A DNA stretch of 64,000 nucleotides from JBCAXA01 sp038749025. Lineage in GTDB: Bacteria > Pseudomonadota > Gammaproteobacteria > Steroidobacterales > Woeseiaceae. The stretch covers positions 1 through 64,000 of the forward strand of contig JBCDIL010000002.1 of NCBI GenBank assembly GCA_038749025.1, given 5' to 3'. Each line of letters begins with the position of its first letter. The stretch's first letter is position 1. Under the pieces are notes generated by a model. That model had not been told where the DNA came from and ran no database searches. It saw only the letters and a list, made by a program, of their open reading frames with translations. Shown one piece after another: positions 33,388-42,642 of this stretch. A program made the position numbers and the translations under genes.

Positions 33388-35388
33388 TTACCGCCGACGA
33401 CGGTTACTCGATCGTGACGATGAAGATCGGCGACTCTGACTCGATGAGCGGCTAGGGCCTGCCGAGCGACGTGGACTCGCCTCGCGACTCGGTGCGGAAC
33501 GCCGTGATGGTGCCGAGCTTCGCGATGGCGCGGGAGCGCGCGACCGTTGCTGCTGCGGACGCCGGCTAGCTGACGGTGCTGCGGCTCGTTGTTGCACCGG
33601 TCTGCGTACGGCACTCGGTTGGCGGACCCGTGGGGTACTCACACGCGAGCGGTTTTGAGTGCGCGGTGCGTTGCCACGTTGCGGCGACGCTGCGCGCGGC
33701 ACGGTTGTACGCGCGCCTGTTGTTGCTCTGCGCTGCGGCGAACGTGTAGCGGCGCGGTTACCGCTGTTGCGACCGCTAAACGCGGCGCTACGCTCGCGCT
33801 GCGGTGCCGGCGATGACCCACCGCGGCGCTGTTGATTGCGGGCGGCCGCGGCTTCGCGACCGCGATTTTGATCCATCCGATTGAGGAGTCGAGCCCGGGC
33901 ATCACCGGCTGTGCGAGCGTTGCTCGCCCGTGCCGACGTTCGACCGCGGACATCACCGGTTGCTCGGTTATTGCTCGCTCGGTTCGCCGCCTGCCGGCGG
34001 GTACTGCTGGCGCGATTCGACGTGCGCGCTTGCCAGTTTTGGCGAGCGACACCGTCTCGCCGCTCTGAGGCGGCCCGCGACGGGACTGAGCGATTACGGG
34101 GACTGGTGGCGCGGTTGGCGTTGGGGCTGGCCCGTCGCGAATTGGCTAACCTGTTAGCGATGGCATCACGACCGGCATTGTTCGCGGCGCGCCGTGCGTT
34201 TGTACCGCGTGCTTGGCGCGGGTAATTGCCGCGTGCTAGCGCTGCGCGTCGCTGGCCAACTCGATAATCGGCTCGTGCGGCCCGCGAAATCGCGCGACCA
34301 CGTGCGCTTGGCACAACGTTTACTAGATGTCGTTGGCCTTGGTTGATGCGGACCCGCGGGACATTGACATAGCGAAAGCCACGTCGATGGAATGGCGCAT
34401 GGACCCACGGCGACCACAGCCGCGTATTAAAGGAGTAGTGCAGGCGTGGACCGTAAAAGAAAAACGGGTCGCGGTAACCGAATGGCAACAGGCTAACGTG
34501 GCGGTAGCGCCAATCCACAAAGTGGGTCAACCAGCTACCGACCGCAAAGCCGGCACCAAAGGTAATGACCGGGTCGTAGTAGAACGATGAGTACGCCGAG
34601 TACGGTGCATAGACCCAGCGCGGGTGATACTGCGGCACGAACAACGTGTCGTAGCGCGGTACGATCCGAATGATCGTACGTTGTTCGACGACCGGTTCAA
34701 CGTATTCGACGACCGTCGTGTCGGCCGGTAATGGCGCTTCTGGCGCCGCTTCCACAATGACGCGTTGTTGCTCATTGTCGCTTAGGTTGCCGACATCGCG
34801 GGCGCGGCTGCGAAGATCCTGAATAGTGTCGAACACGCCGTCCGGGTCAGCCAGGAAGGCGTCGCCGAGGCGGATCGACCAGTCCAGGTCATTGCTCATG
34901 GTCGCCAGCACATCGGGGTATCGCGTCATGGCTGCGACACTCGGCGCCCATTCTTGGTCACTCGGGTCACCGCCTGAACCGTTGGCTTGTACCCAGCGAT
35001 GCGCTTGGACCAGCTCCAAGGGGTAAGTAGCAGCTGTCAGCATTTCGGCCAATAAGGCATCTGGATACAACGCAATTGGCGCAAGTAGCTCGTTTAGTTG
35101 ACCTGCCGACTCAGCAGCGACGGGCACCGCGCCTGGAATGGTCAACGATTGGCCCGCTCGTACGTTATCGGCTGTAACCCCGGCATTGACAGCAACGATC
35201 GCCTCGATACTGACGCCGCAGTAGTTCGCTACGTCGGTCAGCGTATCGCCCGCCTCGATGAGCACGGTACCGCCGCAGGGCAGCCCGTTGCCAGCGGCGC
35301 CCGGTATTAGCGCTAGCGCTGGTGCAGCGAACGACAGGCTGACGAGCGCGGCTAGCGGCCGCACGGTTGCGTTGCGATCAAAGCCCAT
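33388..35388 (-). CDS. LysM + DUF3300 exported protein with a 300-residue Arg/Ser/Ala-rich tail
   Basis: This 666-residue protein has a signal peptide (LAALVSLSFAAPALA), a LysM domain (residues about 40-85: IEAGDTLTDVANYCGVS to RAGQSLTIPG) and a DUF3300 domain (about 95-330). DUF3300 is marked by LLAPIALYPDALLAEMLTAAT and WVQANG. The last 300 residues (bases 33391-34310) are a low-complexity tail of Arg, Ser, Ala, Asn and Gln with about one Arg in four, and almost no acid. LysM binds peptidoglycan; the tail may bind polyanions. ATG 35388 has AAGGAG eight bases before it. Confidence 0.85.
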   Translation of the reverse strand: MGFDRNATVRPLAALVSLSFAAPALALIPGAAGNGLPCGGTVLIEAGDTLTDVANYCGVSIEAIVAVNAGVTADNVRAGQSLTIPGAVPVAAESAGQLNELLAPIALYPDALLAEMLTAATYPLELVQAHRWVQANGSGGDPSDQEWAPSVAAMTRYPDVLATMSNDLDWSIRLGDAFLADPDGVFDTIQDLRSRARDVGNLSDNEQQRVIVEAAPEAPLPADTTVVEYVEPVVEQRTIIRIVPRYDTLFVPQYHPRWVYAPYSAYSSFYYDPVITFGAGFAVGSWLTHFVDWRYRHVSLLPFGYRDPFFFYGPRLHYSFNTRLWSPWVHAPFHRRGFRYVNVPRVRINQGQRHLVNVVPSARGRAISRAARADYRVGQRRAALARGNYPRQARGTNARRAANNAGRDAIANRLANSRRASPNANRATSPRNRSVPSRAASERRDGVARQNWQARTSNRASSTRRQAANRASNNRATGDVRGRTSARASNARTAGDARARLLNRMDQNRGREAAAARNQQRRGGSSPAPQRERSAAFSGRNSGNRAATRSPQRRATTGARTTVPRAASPQRGNAPRTQNRSRVSTPRVRQPSAVRRPVQQRAAAPSASRRPQQQRSRAPAPSRSSAPSRRSAPSREASPRRSAGPSRSSSQSRRSSSSRSSNRRRR

Positions 35389-35519
35389 AGTTACAACTCC
35401 TTCTGCCAAGGCGGGTTTTCGCTGACGGTAACTCTATGTGGCGGTCCCTGAACGGAACCTTAACCCGTGTTCAGCGTGGCCGTGCTACAGTCCCGCGGCG
35501 CGGTGCGGGGAGACAGCGA

Positions 35520-36470
35520 GTGAGCACAAATCGGGCTATTTGGCACACAACCGGCCTGTATTTGCTGCCATTCGCCGTCGTTTTGATCGGTGGCGGCTGG
35601 TTTGCAGCCACCGCCTTGGTGTTGCTGGCGCTCGTCACGCGCTGGTTGGTTGCTCAGAGTCAATGGTTCGCGCCCGAACCGTTGCCAGACGTCCAGCTCG
35701 ACTCGATCGCCGCCAGTCATTTTGTTGAGAAAGTGCGCTGGAGTCTCGACCGTCTTGGAATTGACTATGTCGAGAAGCCTGCCGCCGGTGCGCTCGGCGC
35801 ATTTTTGCTGGCCCGAACGGTGCCGGTTTTGCGCTTTCGTACCGGGTCGGTGCGTTCGAGCATCGGTAACTCGGCTGAGATATTGCGTTATTTGTACGGG
35901 CGCTATTCAGCGCAGTTCGGCGAAGCCGCCGCGTTCTTAGAGCCGACCCCAGAACGGGTCGCGATGGAGGCCGATATCGATGCCATCGGCGTCCTGTTGC
36001 AGCGCTGGATATACTTCCACATCGGCCACCATCGAGAGCTCGTGTTGCGTGCTTGGGGGTTGCATGATCCAAGCACACCCGCCTGGCAGCGACAATTGAT
36101 CCAGCTCATGTATCCGCTGTTGGAGGGAATGATCGCCCGCGCGTTTCGGTTATCGCCGACTAACCACGACAAGGTTGTCACACGTCTGCACGAGGCGCTG
36201 CAGCCGTTCGAGGAACGGCTTCGACGGAATAACCCGTATCTTCTCGGCACCAATACGGCAGACTATTGCGACATCGCGTTCGCGGCAATCAATGCACTCT
36301 GGCGCATGCCGGACGGCTACGGGGGCGGTCGCGCTGACCATGTCATTATTGCCCTAGAACAACTTCCGCCCGCGATGCGTGAGGAGACGGAGACGTTGGC
36401 TGCCGGGTTCCCGGCTGTCAGCGAGTTTATTGATCGACTCTATTTAAAGGAACGACGCACTGATGCTTAG
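35520..36470 (+). CDS. Membrane-anchored GST-like protein
   Basis: The 316-residue product begins with two hydrophobic helices (LYLLPFAVVLIGGGWF and ALVLLALVTRWLV). A GST-like thioredoxin fold follows (ASHFVEKVRWSLDRLGIDYVEK, SIGNSAEILRYLYGRY) and then a helical domain containing NPYLLGTNTADYCDIAFAAI. GTG 35520 has GGGGAG at good spacing and is preferred over upstream codons. It overlaps the alpha/beta hydrolase gene by 8 bases, so the pair is translated together. A role in conjugating hydrophobic compounds at the membrane is possible. Confidence 0.75.
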   Translation: MSTNRAIWHTTGLYLLPFAVVLIGGGWFAATALVLLALVTRWLVAQSQWFAPEPLPDVQLDSIAASHFVEKVRWSLDRLGIDYVEKPAAGALGAFLLARTVPVLRFRTGSVRSSIGNSAEILRYLYGRYSAQFGEAAAFLEPTPERVAMEADIDAIGVLLQRWIYFHIGHHRELVLRAWGLHDPSTPAWQRQLIQLMYPLLEGMIARAFRLSPTNHDKVVTRLHEALQPFEERLRRNNPYLLGTNTADYCDIAFAAINALWRMPDGYGGGRADHVIIALEQLPPAMREETETLAAGFPAVSEFIDRLYLKERRTDA

Positions 36471-37407
36471 TCGCTTAGGAACGGTGCCTGCCATAGTGAT
36501 ATTGGTCGCTACAGCCGGGTTTGTTATTTGGTCGTACCGTGATTTCACACTGCCATCATCGGATTCCGATGATCCACCTGCGGCGAGCGATAGCATCCCA
36601 AATGCGATCGACGCCAACTACGCTGAGGCTCATGCTGTGGACAACGCGTTTCGCTCTGCCGATGGTGTTTGGATCTATTACGACGAGCAGGGCGATGGCG
36701 AGCAGACGCTTGTGTTGGTCCACGGTTGGAATTGCGACCGCACTTACTGGCAGTTGCAACGGGATTTTCTCGCCGAACGATACCGGGTTGTGACGATCGA
36801 TCTAGCAGGACACGGTGAGTCAGGTGACAACCGTACCGTTTGGTCAATCGATGCATTTGCCGACGATGTGGCCAGTGTCATAGTCGGGCTCGACCTCGAT
36901 AACGTCACGTTGGTTGGCCATTCCATGGGTGGCAATGTCGTTGTGGCTGCGGCGGCGAAACTTAACGATCGGCTAGAGCGTGTCGTTGCCGTTGATACGT
37001 TGCGCCAACCCGATAAGACGTTTCCCCCGGCGGTCGTTAGCGCGACCCTTGATAACCTTGACGCCGATTACACCGGAACAGTGACCTCGTTCGTGCGCTC
37101 GATGTTTGTTGAGTCGTCGCCGCCAGCGGTTCGCGATTTTGTCATCCGTGACATGGCTTCGTCGCCGCCGGCGGTCGGCCGTGCCGCTTTGTTGGCACTC
37201 GCGGCACATAATCCGATGCCGCAGCTGGCGGCTTTGACAGTGCCGATGATCGTGATCAATTCCGACTACCTGCCGACGGATGTCGATTTACTCAGTCAGA
37301 CGGTAACCGATTTTCGCTATGTCGAAATGCCCGCCATAGGTCACTTCGTCATGCTGGAAGATCCGGTGGCATTCACAAACCACCTTCTTGACGCGGTAAG
37401 TCGCTAA
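36463..37407 (+). CDS. Alpha/beta hydrolase with N-terminal membrane anchor
   Basis: The 314-residue protein has an N-terminal hydrophobic helix (AIVILVATAGFVIW), a spacer, and an alpha/beta-hydrolase domain. LVLVHGWNCDRTYW gives the oxyanion loop, GHSMGGNVVV the nucleophile Ser, and IGHFVMLEDP the catalytic His. The acid is probably the Asp in VINSDYLPTD. It should be held on the periplasmic side of the inner membrane and cleave an ester or similar bond. It overlaps the GST-like gene by 8 bases. Confidence 0.88.
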   Translation: MLSRLGTVPAIVILVATAGFVIWSYRDFTLPSSDSDDPPAASDSIPNAIDANYAEAHAVDNAFRSADGVWIYYDEQGDGEQTLVLVHGWNCDRTYWQLQRDFLAERYRVVTIDLAGHGESGDNRTVWSIDAFADDVASVIVGLDLDNVTLVGHSMGGNVVVAAAAKLNDRLERVVAVDTLRQPDKTFPPAVVSATLDNLDADYTGTVTSFVRSMFVESSPPAVRDFVIRDMASSPPAVGRAALLALAAHNPMPQLAALTVPMIVINSDYLPTDVDLLSQTVTDFRYVEMPAIGHFVMLEDPVAFTNHLLDAVSR

Positions 37408-37461
37408 GCGTCTAAACGGCGGAGCATTCAACTTGTAGAGGCGGCTGCCGATAACCTCGGC

Positions 37462-38256
37462 ATGTCGTACCGAGCAAAAACTGCCTGGCTACTCGCTGTT
37501 GCCGGCTACGTAACGGCGTGTGGAGGCGGCTCGACAGAGCCGGTAACGGTCGATGCACTGAGTGCGTCTTTTGATCCGCTTGCCGCCGCACGGGCGGCCT
37601 ACGGTGTTACGGCGACCCGACCGGCCGATTTCTTCGATGACACCGATCCGTACCCGGATCGACTGACGCTAACCGCGCACGTGCGCCTGGCCGTGATCGA
37701 CCCCGCGAGTACCCGCGATATCGACCTCTGCAGCGACGACGGTGCCGAAGCGCAAACACTGGCCGAACGTCATGCAGCGACCTTTGCGGCGTCACCGACG
37801 CTCGTTAGCACCGATACAACGCCTTGGTACTACGAGGCGAGCTTCGACCTAAAGTCAGTCGATCCGACCATGCTTCGCTCGCGAGTCTACCGTTGTGCGG
37901 CTTTGGATCGCGATGCACCGATCGAGACGGCATTGGCGCGTCTCAACCGCACGCCCCTCGATCGCAGCGACGTAAAATTTGCCGTCGAATACTTGTGGAC
38001 CTTTAGTGCAGATAACACCGCGCTGCAGGCCGTCTTGTCCAGTGACACAACTCAATTCAGCGACGGTTTTGAACATGAGATTGTTCGGGTCACCGTCCAA
38101 AAGTTCGTCGGCGCCGACCGCTGCGATCGATTAACTATCTGGAGAGATAGCTACCGAGTTGATTTGGCTGACCGTTTACTCACTCGCCGCCAAACGCCGC
38201 TAGAATCCTTCGAGGCGCGCTATCGAAGCGGTGACGCTGAACTCTGCGGCGATTAG
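37462..38256 (+). CDS. Hypothetical lipoprotein upstream of the ABC-HlyD-TolC operon
   Basis: The 264-residue product has a lipobox (AVAGYVTACGGG, Cys20). The mature part is acidic and has four Cys (residues in IDLCSDDG, YRCAALD, DRCDRLTI and AELCGD), which may form two disulfides. A middle block YLWTFSADNTALQAVL is the only hydrophobic part. No family is recognised. It ends 174 bases before the pseudo-ABC transporter gene; it could belong to that system but there is no direct sign. Confidence 0.7.
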   Translation: MSYRAKTAWLLAVAGYVTACGGGSTEPVTVDALSASFDPLAAARAAYGVTATRPADFFDDTDPYPDRLTLTAHVRLAVIDPASTRDIDLCSDDGAEAQTLAERHAATFAASPTLVSTDTTPWYYEASFDLKSVDPTMLRSRVYRCAALDRDAPIETALARLNRTPLDRSDVKFAVEYLWTFSADNTALQAVLSSDTTQFSDGFEHEIVRVTVQKFVGADRCDRLTIWRDSYRVDLADRLLTRRQTPLESFEARYRSGDAELCGD

Positions 38257-38430
38257 CCGGTCTAGTTCGCCTGCGCATATGAGTATTTCAGCGATTCCGG
38301 CTGCAACGCTAGCTGAATCAAGCGGTTAACCTCGGTACACTGTTAGGGCCGACCGTCGGGGGCCGTTCGGCAGATCGCGCCCCAGCGCGCAGTCACGCGG
38401 TTGATTGCTGAAGGATTTTCGGTACCCGAG

Positions 38431-40188
38431 ATGAGTTACCACGCCCTAACGGAGCAGCGCACGCTGCCCGAGCTCGCCATGTACTTCGGCCGAATTCTCG
38501 GTCCGGAACGCAATTTTTACTTGCTGGCCGTGTTCTATGGCATCGCTATCAGCTTGCTGTCGCTCGCCGTTCCTGTATCTGTGCAGATGCTGGTCAATTC
38601 CATCGTCAATACCGGCTTGACCACACCACTCGTGATCCTGGCGTTGACGCTGTTTGGCTTATTGATCCTTAGCGGGGTGTTGGCGGCACTGCGCATTCAC
38701 TTAGTCGACATATTCGGCCGGCGTTTCTACGCGCGCATGGTCTCCGAAATTGCCCTGCGCGCTATTTACGCGCGCAACCCGTTTTTCGACGACGACAAAA
38801 AAGGTCCGTTGTTCAATCGCTATTTCGACATCATCATTGTGATGAAGCGTATCCCGTACCTGTTGGTGGGTGGCTTTTCGATCATTTTGCAGACCCTTGT
38901 TGGCTGCGCCTTGGTGTCGCTGTATCACCCAGTCTTTCTGGCGTTCAACCTTGTTTTGTTGATTACGCTGTGGCTAATCTGGGCGATTTGGGGCAAGCGT
39001 GCAATCAAAAGTGCGTTGGACGTGTCGCACAAAAAGCACGCGGCAGCGGCGTGGTTGGAAGGTCTCGCAGGGTCTAATGGCTTCTTTAAGACGGAGCGGC
39101 ATATCGAAGGCGCGTTGCAACGCACCGATGAAGTCACAGCGGCGTACATGAAGGAGCATGAGCGGCATTTCGGCCATTATTTTTCGCAGACGGTGTCGTT
39201 CCTGTTTGTCTATGCGCTGGCCAGTGCGAGTTTGTTAGGACTCGGTGGCTGGCTAGTCATCCAAGGGCAGCTAACGATCGGCCAATTGGTCGCCGCGGAA
39301 CTCGTTCTTGCAGCGGTATTTTTCGGGCTCTCACAACTTGGAACTTACCTGACTTACTTCTACGACTTATGCGCTGCGGTCGAAGAATTGTCATTATTCG
39401 ACGATATTGAACAAGAAACCTTGAGCGGCGTTGATGACGTCATCGACGGTGATACATCGCTCGAGTTCCTGAGTGCGCGCGGCGAAACGCGCGGCAGCGC
39501 GATGAGTTTCGATTTCGTATTGCCAGCCGGTGCCCGAGTCGTAGCGCATGCGGCGACGCATACGTCGCAACGGTTGTTTACTAACTTCCTAAAGAAACAT
39601 GAATCACCGGATGCCGGAATCGTAACCTTGGGCGGTAACGATGTTTCGGCCATCAAAGCGCACGTGTTTCGCCGCGAAGTGATCGTGCTTGACCGACCGA
39701 ATACGATTGCAATGACCGTTCGTGAGTACTTACGCTTGTGCTCACGCGATGCCAGTGCTCGGCAAATTCTCGAAGTGCTCGCGGTTGTTGGTTTAGATAC
39801 CACCATCGCGCGTTTGGAGGATGGGCTAGATACGGCGGTGGCACCAACCGGTTGGCCGCTGTCGATCGCCGAAACCATGCAATTGAAGTTGGCGGCAGCC
39901 ATTATCGCCCGACCGCGGGTTTTGGTCCTCGGTGAGCTGTACGATGTTATGCCAGATCGCTTATTGCGGGCTGCTTTGGATATGCTGCAACGGGATACCG
40001 ATGTGCTGGTGGTCGTGTTCTCTCAGCAAAACCGCGAGCTCGGTGAGAACAGGTACTTGTATCTCGGGCACGCCCAACAGGCGGTGTTTGATTCGCGTCA
40101 CGAATTCGATAAGTTCGAAGCTGATCGACGTGCCGAGATGCTACGCCTTGGTAAAAGTGAGGCGGCTGCGCTTGAGGTCATCAGCTGA
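38431..40188 (+). CDS. ABC exporter-like protein with a degenerate ATPase domain
   Basis: The 585-residue protein has an exporter-type membrane domain with about five or six helices (residues 30-310) and then an NBD-like domain. The Walker A position reads AHAATHTSQR instead of GxxGxGKST. The signature reads LSIAE instead of LSGGQ, the Walker B LVLGE keeps Glu but lost the Asp, and the switch His is Gln (FSQQNREL). It therefore cannot bind or hydrolyse ATP in the usual way. The order ABC, HlyD, TolC with tight overlaps matches a type I secretion layout. A TTG at 38401 is in frame; ATG 38431 is the better start. Confidence 0.85.
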   Translation: MSYHALTEQRTLPELAMYFGRILGPERNFYLLAVFYGIAISLLSLAVPVSVQMLVNSIVNTGLTTPLVILALTLFGLLILSGVLAALRIHLVDIFGRRFYARMVSEIALRAIYARNPFFDDDKKGPLFNRYFDIIIVMKRIPYLLVGGFSIILQTLVGCALVSLYHPVFLAFNLVLLITLWLIWAIWGKRAIKSALDVSHKKHAAAAWLEGLAGSNGFFKTERHIEGALQRTDEVTAAYMKEHERHFGHYFSQTVSFLFVYALASASLLGLGGWLVIQGQLTIGQLVAAELVLAAVFFGLSQLGTYLTYFYDLCAAVEELSLFDDIEQETLSGVDDVIDGDTSLEFLSARGETRGSAMSFDFVLPAGARVVAHAATHTSQRLFTNFLKKHESPDAGIVTLGGNDVSAIKAHVFRREVIVLDRPNTIAMTVREYLRLCSRDASARQILEVLAVVGLDTTIARLEDGLDTAVAPTGWPLSIAETMQLKLAAAIIARPRVLVLGELYDVMPDRLLRAALDMLQRDTDVLVVVFSQQNRELGENRYLYLGHAQQAVFDSRHEFDKFEADRRAEMLRLGKSEAAALEVIS

Positions 40189-41207
40189 TGGAAGCTGCAA
40201 CTCGCCATGCCGACTACTTTAAGACCCTAAATCGGATTGGTATCCCGCGGGTTGCGCGGGCCGTTGCCAGCGTGTTGATTGTTGTTATCGTCTTGTTCGG
40301 GCTGTTCCTGTTTTTCGTGCCCTGGGTCCAAACGACATCCGGTCCCGGAGCTGTGACGGCGCTAAACCCAAATGATCGCTTGCAGGAAATCAATGCGTTG
40401 GTCTCTGGACGTATCGAAGAGTGGTACGTCCGAGACGGTGCCCATGTTGCCGTCGGTGACCCAATCGTCAAAATCGTCGACAACGATCCGCTCTTGCTCG
40501 AACGGCTTGAGGTGGAACGGGCGCAATTAACCGCTCGCTTGAATGCCGCGGAGGCTGCTCGCGATACGGCAGAAATCGATTTACGCCGTACAAAGCAATT
40601 ATTCGAGCAGGGCTTGGCTGCCCGACGAGAGTTTGAGCAAGCAAACATTCGTGTCGAACAGCTGCGTGCGGGGGTCGCCGAGGCGGCCGCTGCGATTAGT
40701 CGGCTCGATGTCAATATCTCGCGCCAGTCAGTCCAGACGGTGAGAGCGCCGCGTGATGGCGTTATTTTGCGGGTCAACGCCGGCGACGCTGCGACATTTA
40801 TCGATTCCGGCCAGGTGGTCGCTACGTTTGTGCCGGACAATGTCGAGCGTGCAGTCGAGTTGTACATCGATGGCCGAGACATCGCATTGGTTCAGCCGGG
40901 TGCGAAAGTCCGTTTGCAGTTCGAAGGTTGGCCAGTCGTTCAGTTTAGTGGTTGGCCGTCCATCGCCGTTGGGACTTTCGGTGGCATTGTCACTGCGGTC
41001 GATGCATCGGCCGGAACGAACGGTCAATTTCGCGTGCTGGTCATCGAGGATAGAGACGACGAGCACCCATGGCCGGATGCGGGCTATGTCCGCTTCGGGG
41101 CGAACGTTCGCGGTTGGGTGCTGTTGTCGCAAGTGACCGCCGGTTACGAGTTGTGGCGAAAACTTAATAACTTCCCTCCTGATTTTGCGATACGCAATGG
41201 TGGTTAG
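40188..41207 (+). CDS. HlyD-family membrane fusion protein
   Basis: This 339-residue protein has a short cytoplasmic N-terminus, one membrane helix (VLIVVIVLFGLFLFFVP) and the HlyD lipoyl-like halves (INALVSGRIEEWYVRDGAHV and VRAPRDGVILRVNAGDAATF). A coiled coil of about 100 residues lies between them. The second beta-barrel domain follows. It would bridge an inner-membrane transporter and the outer-membrane TolC-type channel. The ATG overlaps the previous stop (TGATG), so it is coupled to the degenerate ABC gene. Confidence 0.88.
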   Translation: MEAATRHADYFKTLNRIGIPRVARAVASVLIVVIVLFGLFLFFVPWVQTTSGPGAVTALNPNDRLQEINALVSGRIEEWYVRDGAHVAVGDPIVKIVDNDPLLLERLEVERAQLTARLNAAEAARDTAEIDLRRTKQLFEQGLAARREFEQANIRVEQLRAGVAEAAAAISRLDVNISRQSVQTVRAPRDGVILRVNAGDAATFIDSGQVVATFVPDNVERAVELYIDGRDIALVQPGAKVRLQFEGWPVVQFSGWPSIAVGTFGGIVTAVDASAGTNGQFRVLVIEDRDDEHPWPDAGYVRFGANVRGWVLLSQVTAGYELWRKLNNFPPDFAIRNGG

Positions 41208-42630
41208 TCAGTCGCCCGTTGTTTGGGTAGCACTATTCTCCAGTCTGTTTGCTTCCGTGGTAAACGGCGACGAATTGACCCTGACCGAAGTACGCCAATC
41301 CACGCAGCGTCACGTGCCAGCCATACTTCGTGCATTGGCCAATTACCGTGTTGCCGCTGGTGAACGCCAGGCCGCGAACGGTGCCTTCGATCTCGTCTTC
41401 AGCGGCGATAGCTACAACCGCCTCGGCGGTTTTTGGGACGGTCGGGCGCAAACGTTCAAAGCCACGAAACCGCTCAGCGATTTCGGTGCGAGCGTGTACG
41501 GGCAGTACCGCTTATCCGATGGCTTTTTCCCCATTTACGAGGATGAGTACTTCACCAACACAGGCGGCCAAGCTAAGTTGGGCGTCCTGTTCTCGCTGCT
41601 CCGAGATCGCGACATCGATCCGCGTCGGTTCGCACTTGCCAACGCTGAGTTCACGTTGCGTGCATCCGAATTGGAGTTACTACTCGTGCGGATCGGACTC
41701 GCACGCGAGGCGAGTATCGCTTATTGGCGATGGGTAGCCGCCGGACAACGGCTCGATATCTACCGAAGGCTTCTTGCCAATGCGGAAGCTCGCAACGATG
41801 GTCTTGAGCGCGAGATTCGTGAAGGCGCTCGAGCTGCAATTTTTTTGACTGAGAACTTGCAGAACATCACGCGTCGCCGAGCGTTAGTCGTACGCGCCGA
41901 GCGCGATTTAGCACTGGCTGCAAACACGCTCGCGTTCTTCGTTCGCGAAGAGTCCGGCGACATGCGAATGCCGGAGTCGCCGGAGATGCCGTCGGACCTT
42001 GGGACTGAACCGACATTGACCGAATTGCCCACCGACTATGCGGCGCAGCTAGAGTCGGTCCTGGCGCGGCATCCGGAACTCGCCGCTCTGCAAAACGCGA
42101 TGGCCCGCAGCCGTGCGCGCATTGCGCTGCGCGAAAACTCGATCCGACCGCGTTTGGATGTCAACGTCGAGATGGCGCAGGGTCTCGGTGCCGTCGCGGA
42201 AGGTGGTAGCTCGCGAGATTCTACGGACACGATCGTTGGGCTGACGTTTTCCGTACCATTCGCGCGTCGTGAGGCACGTGCACGGCTCGCACAGGAACGG
42301 GATCGTCTGGCCGCACTTGAATTCGAGTCGCAGCAATTACGCGATACGGTCGAGCAATCGTTAGTCGCGATCGAGTTGCAACGGTTTTACGCTTTGCAGC
42401 TCTATGAGCTTGCTTCCCAGGAAGTGACTCAGTTAACGACGTTAGGCGAAGCGGAAGTAAGACGTTTTGCGGCCGGCGCCAGCGACTTTTTCCTCGTTAA
42501 TATACGTGAGGAAAACACGGCTAACTCAGAAATCCAATTGCTGAATGCCCGCCTCGATGCGGTTATCGCGGCAGTCAACTACGAAGCGGCGACGCTCGAC
42601 TTACCGGCACTTGGTATCGAGCTCCGTTAG
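41197..42630 (+). CDS. TolC-like outer-membrane efflux channel
   Basis: The 477-residue product has a signal peptide (LFSSLFASVVNG) and the two-repeat TolC layout with long helical hairpins. RHVPAILRALANYRVAAGERQAA comes in the first repeat and YAAQLESVLARHPELAALQNAM in the second. The stretch NSIRPRLDVNVEM is a typical strand. It would form the outer-membrane duct of the export system. ATG 41197 is chosen; a TTG 12 bases earlier is in frame. It overlaps the HlyD gene by 11 bases. Confidence 0.85.
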   Translation: MVVSQSPVVWVALFSSLFASVVNGDELTLTEVRQSTQRHVPAILRALANYRVAAGERQAANGAFDLVFSGDSYNRLGGFWDGRAQTFKATKPLSDFGASVYGQYRLSDGFFPIYEDEYFTNTGGQAKLGVLFSLLRDRDIDPRRFALANAEFTLRASELELLLVRIGLAREASIAYWRWVAAGQRLDIYRRLLANAEARNDGLEREIREGARAAIFLTENLQNITRRRALVVRAERDLALAANTLAFFVREESGDMRMPESPEMPSDLGTEPTLTELPTDYAAQLESVLARHPELAALQNAMARSRARIALRENSIRPRLDVNVEMAQGLGAVAEGGSSRDSTDTIVGLTFSVPFARREARARLAQERDRLAALEFESQQLRDTVEQSLVAIELQRFYALQLYELASQEVTQLTTLGEAEVRRFAAGASDFFLVNIREENTANSEIQLLNARLDAVIAAVNYEAATLDLPALGIELR

Positions 42631-42642
42631 CGGCTTGCTTGT

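Noticed and set aside
40214..40882. A 222-codon reverse frame antisense to the HlyD gene
   Set aside because: HlyD motifs and gene overlaps fix the forward strand; the reverse frame is Ser/Thr/Arg-rich without motifs.
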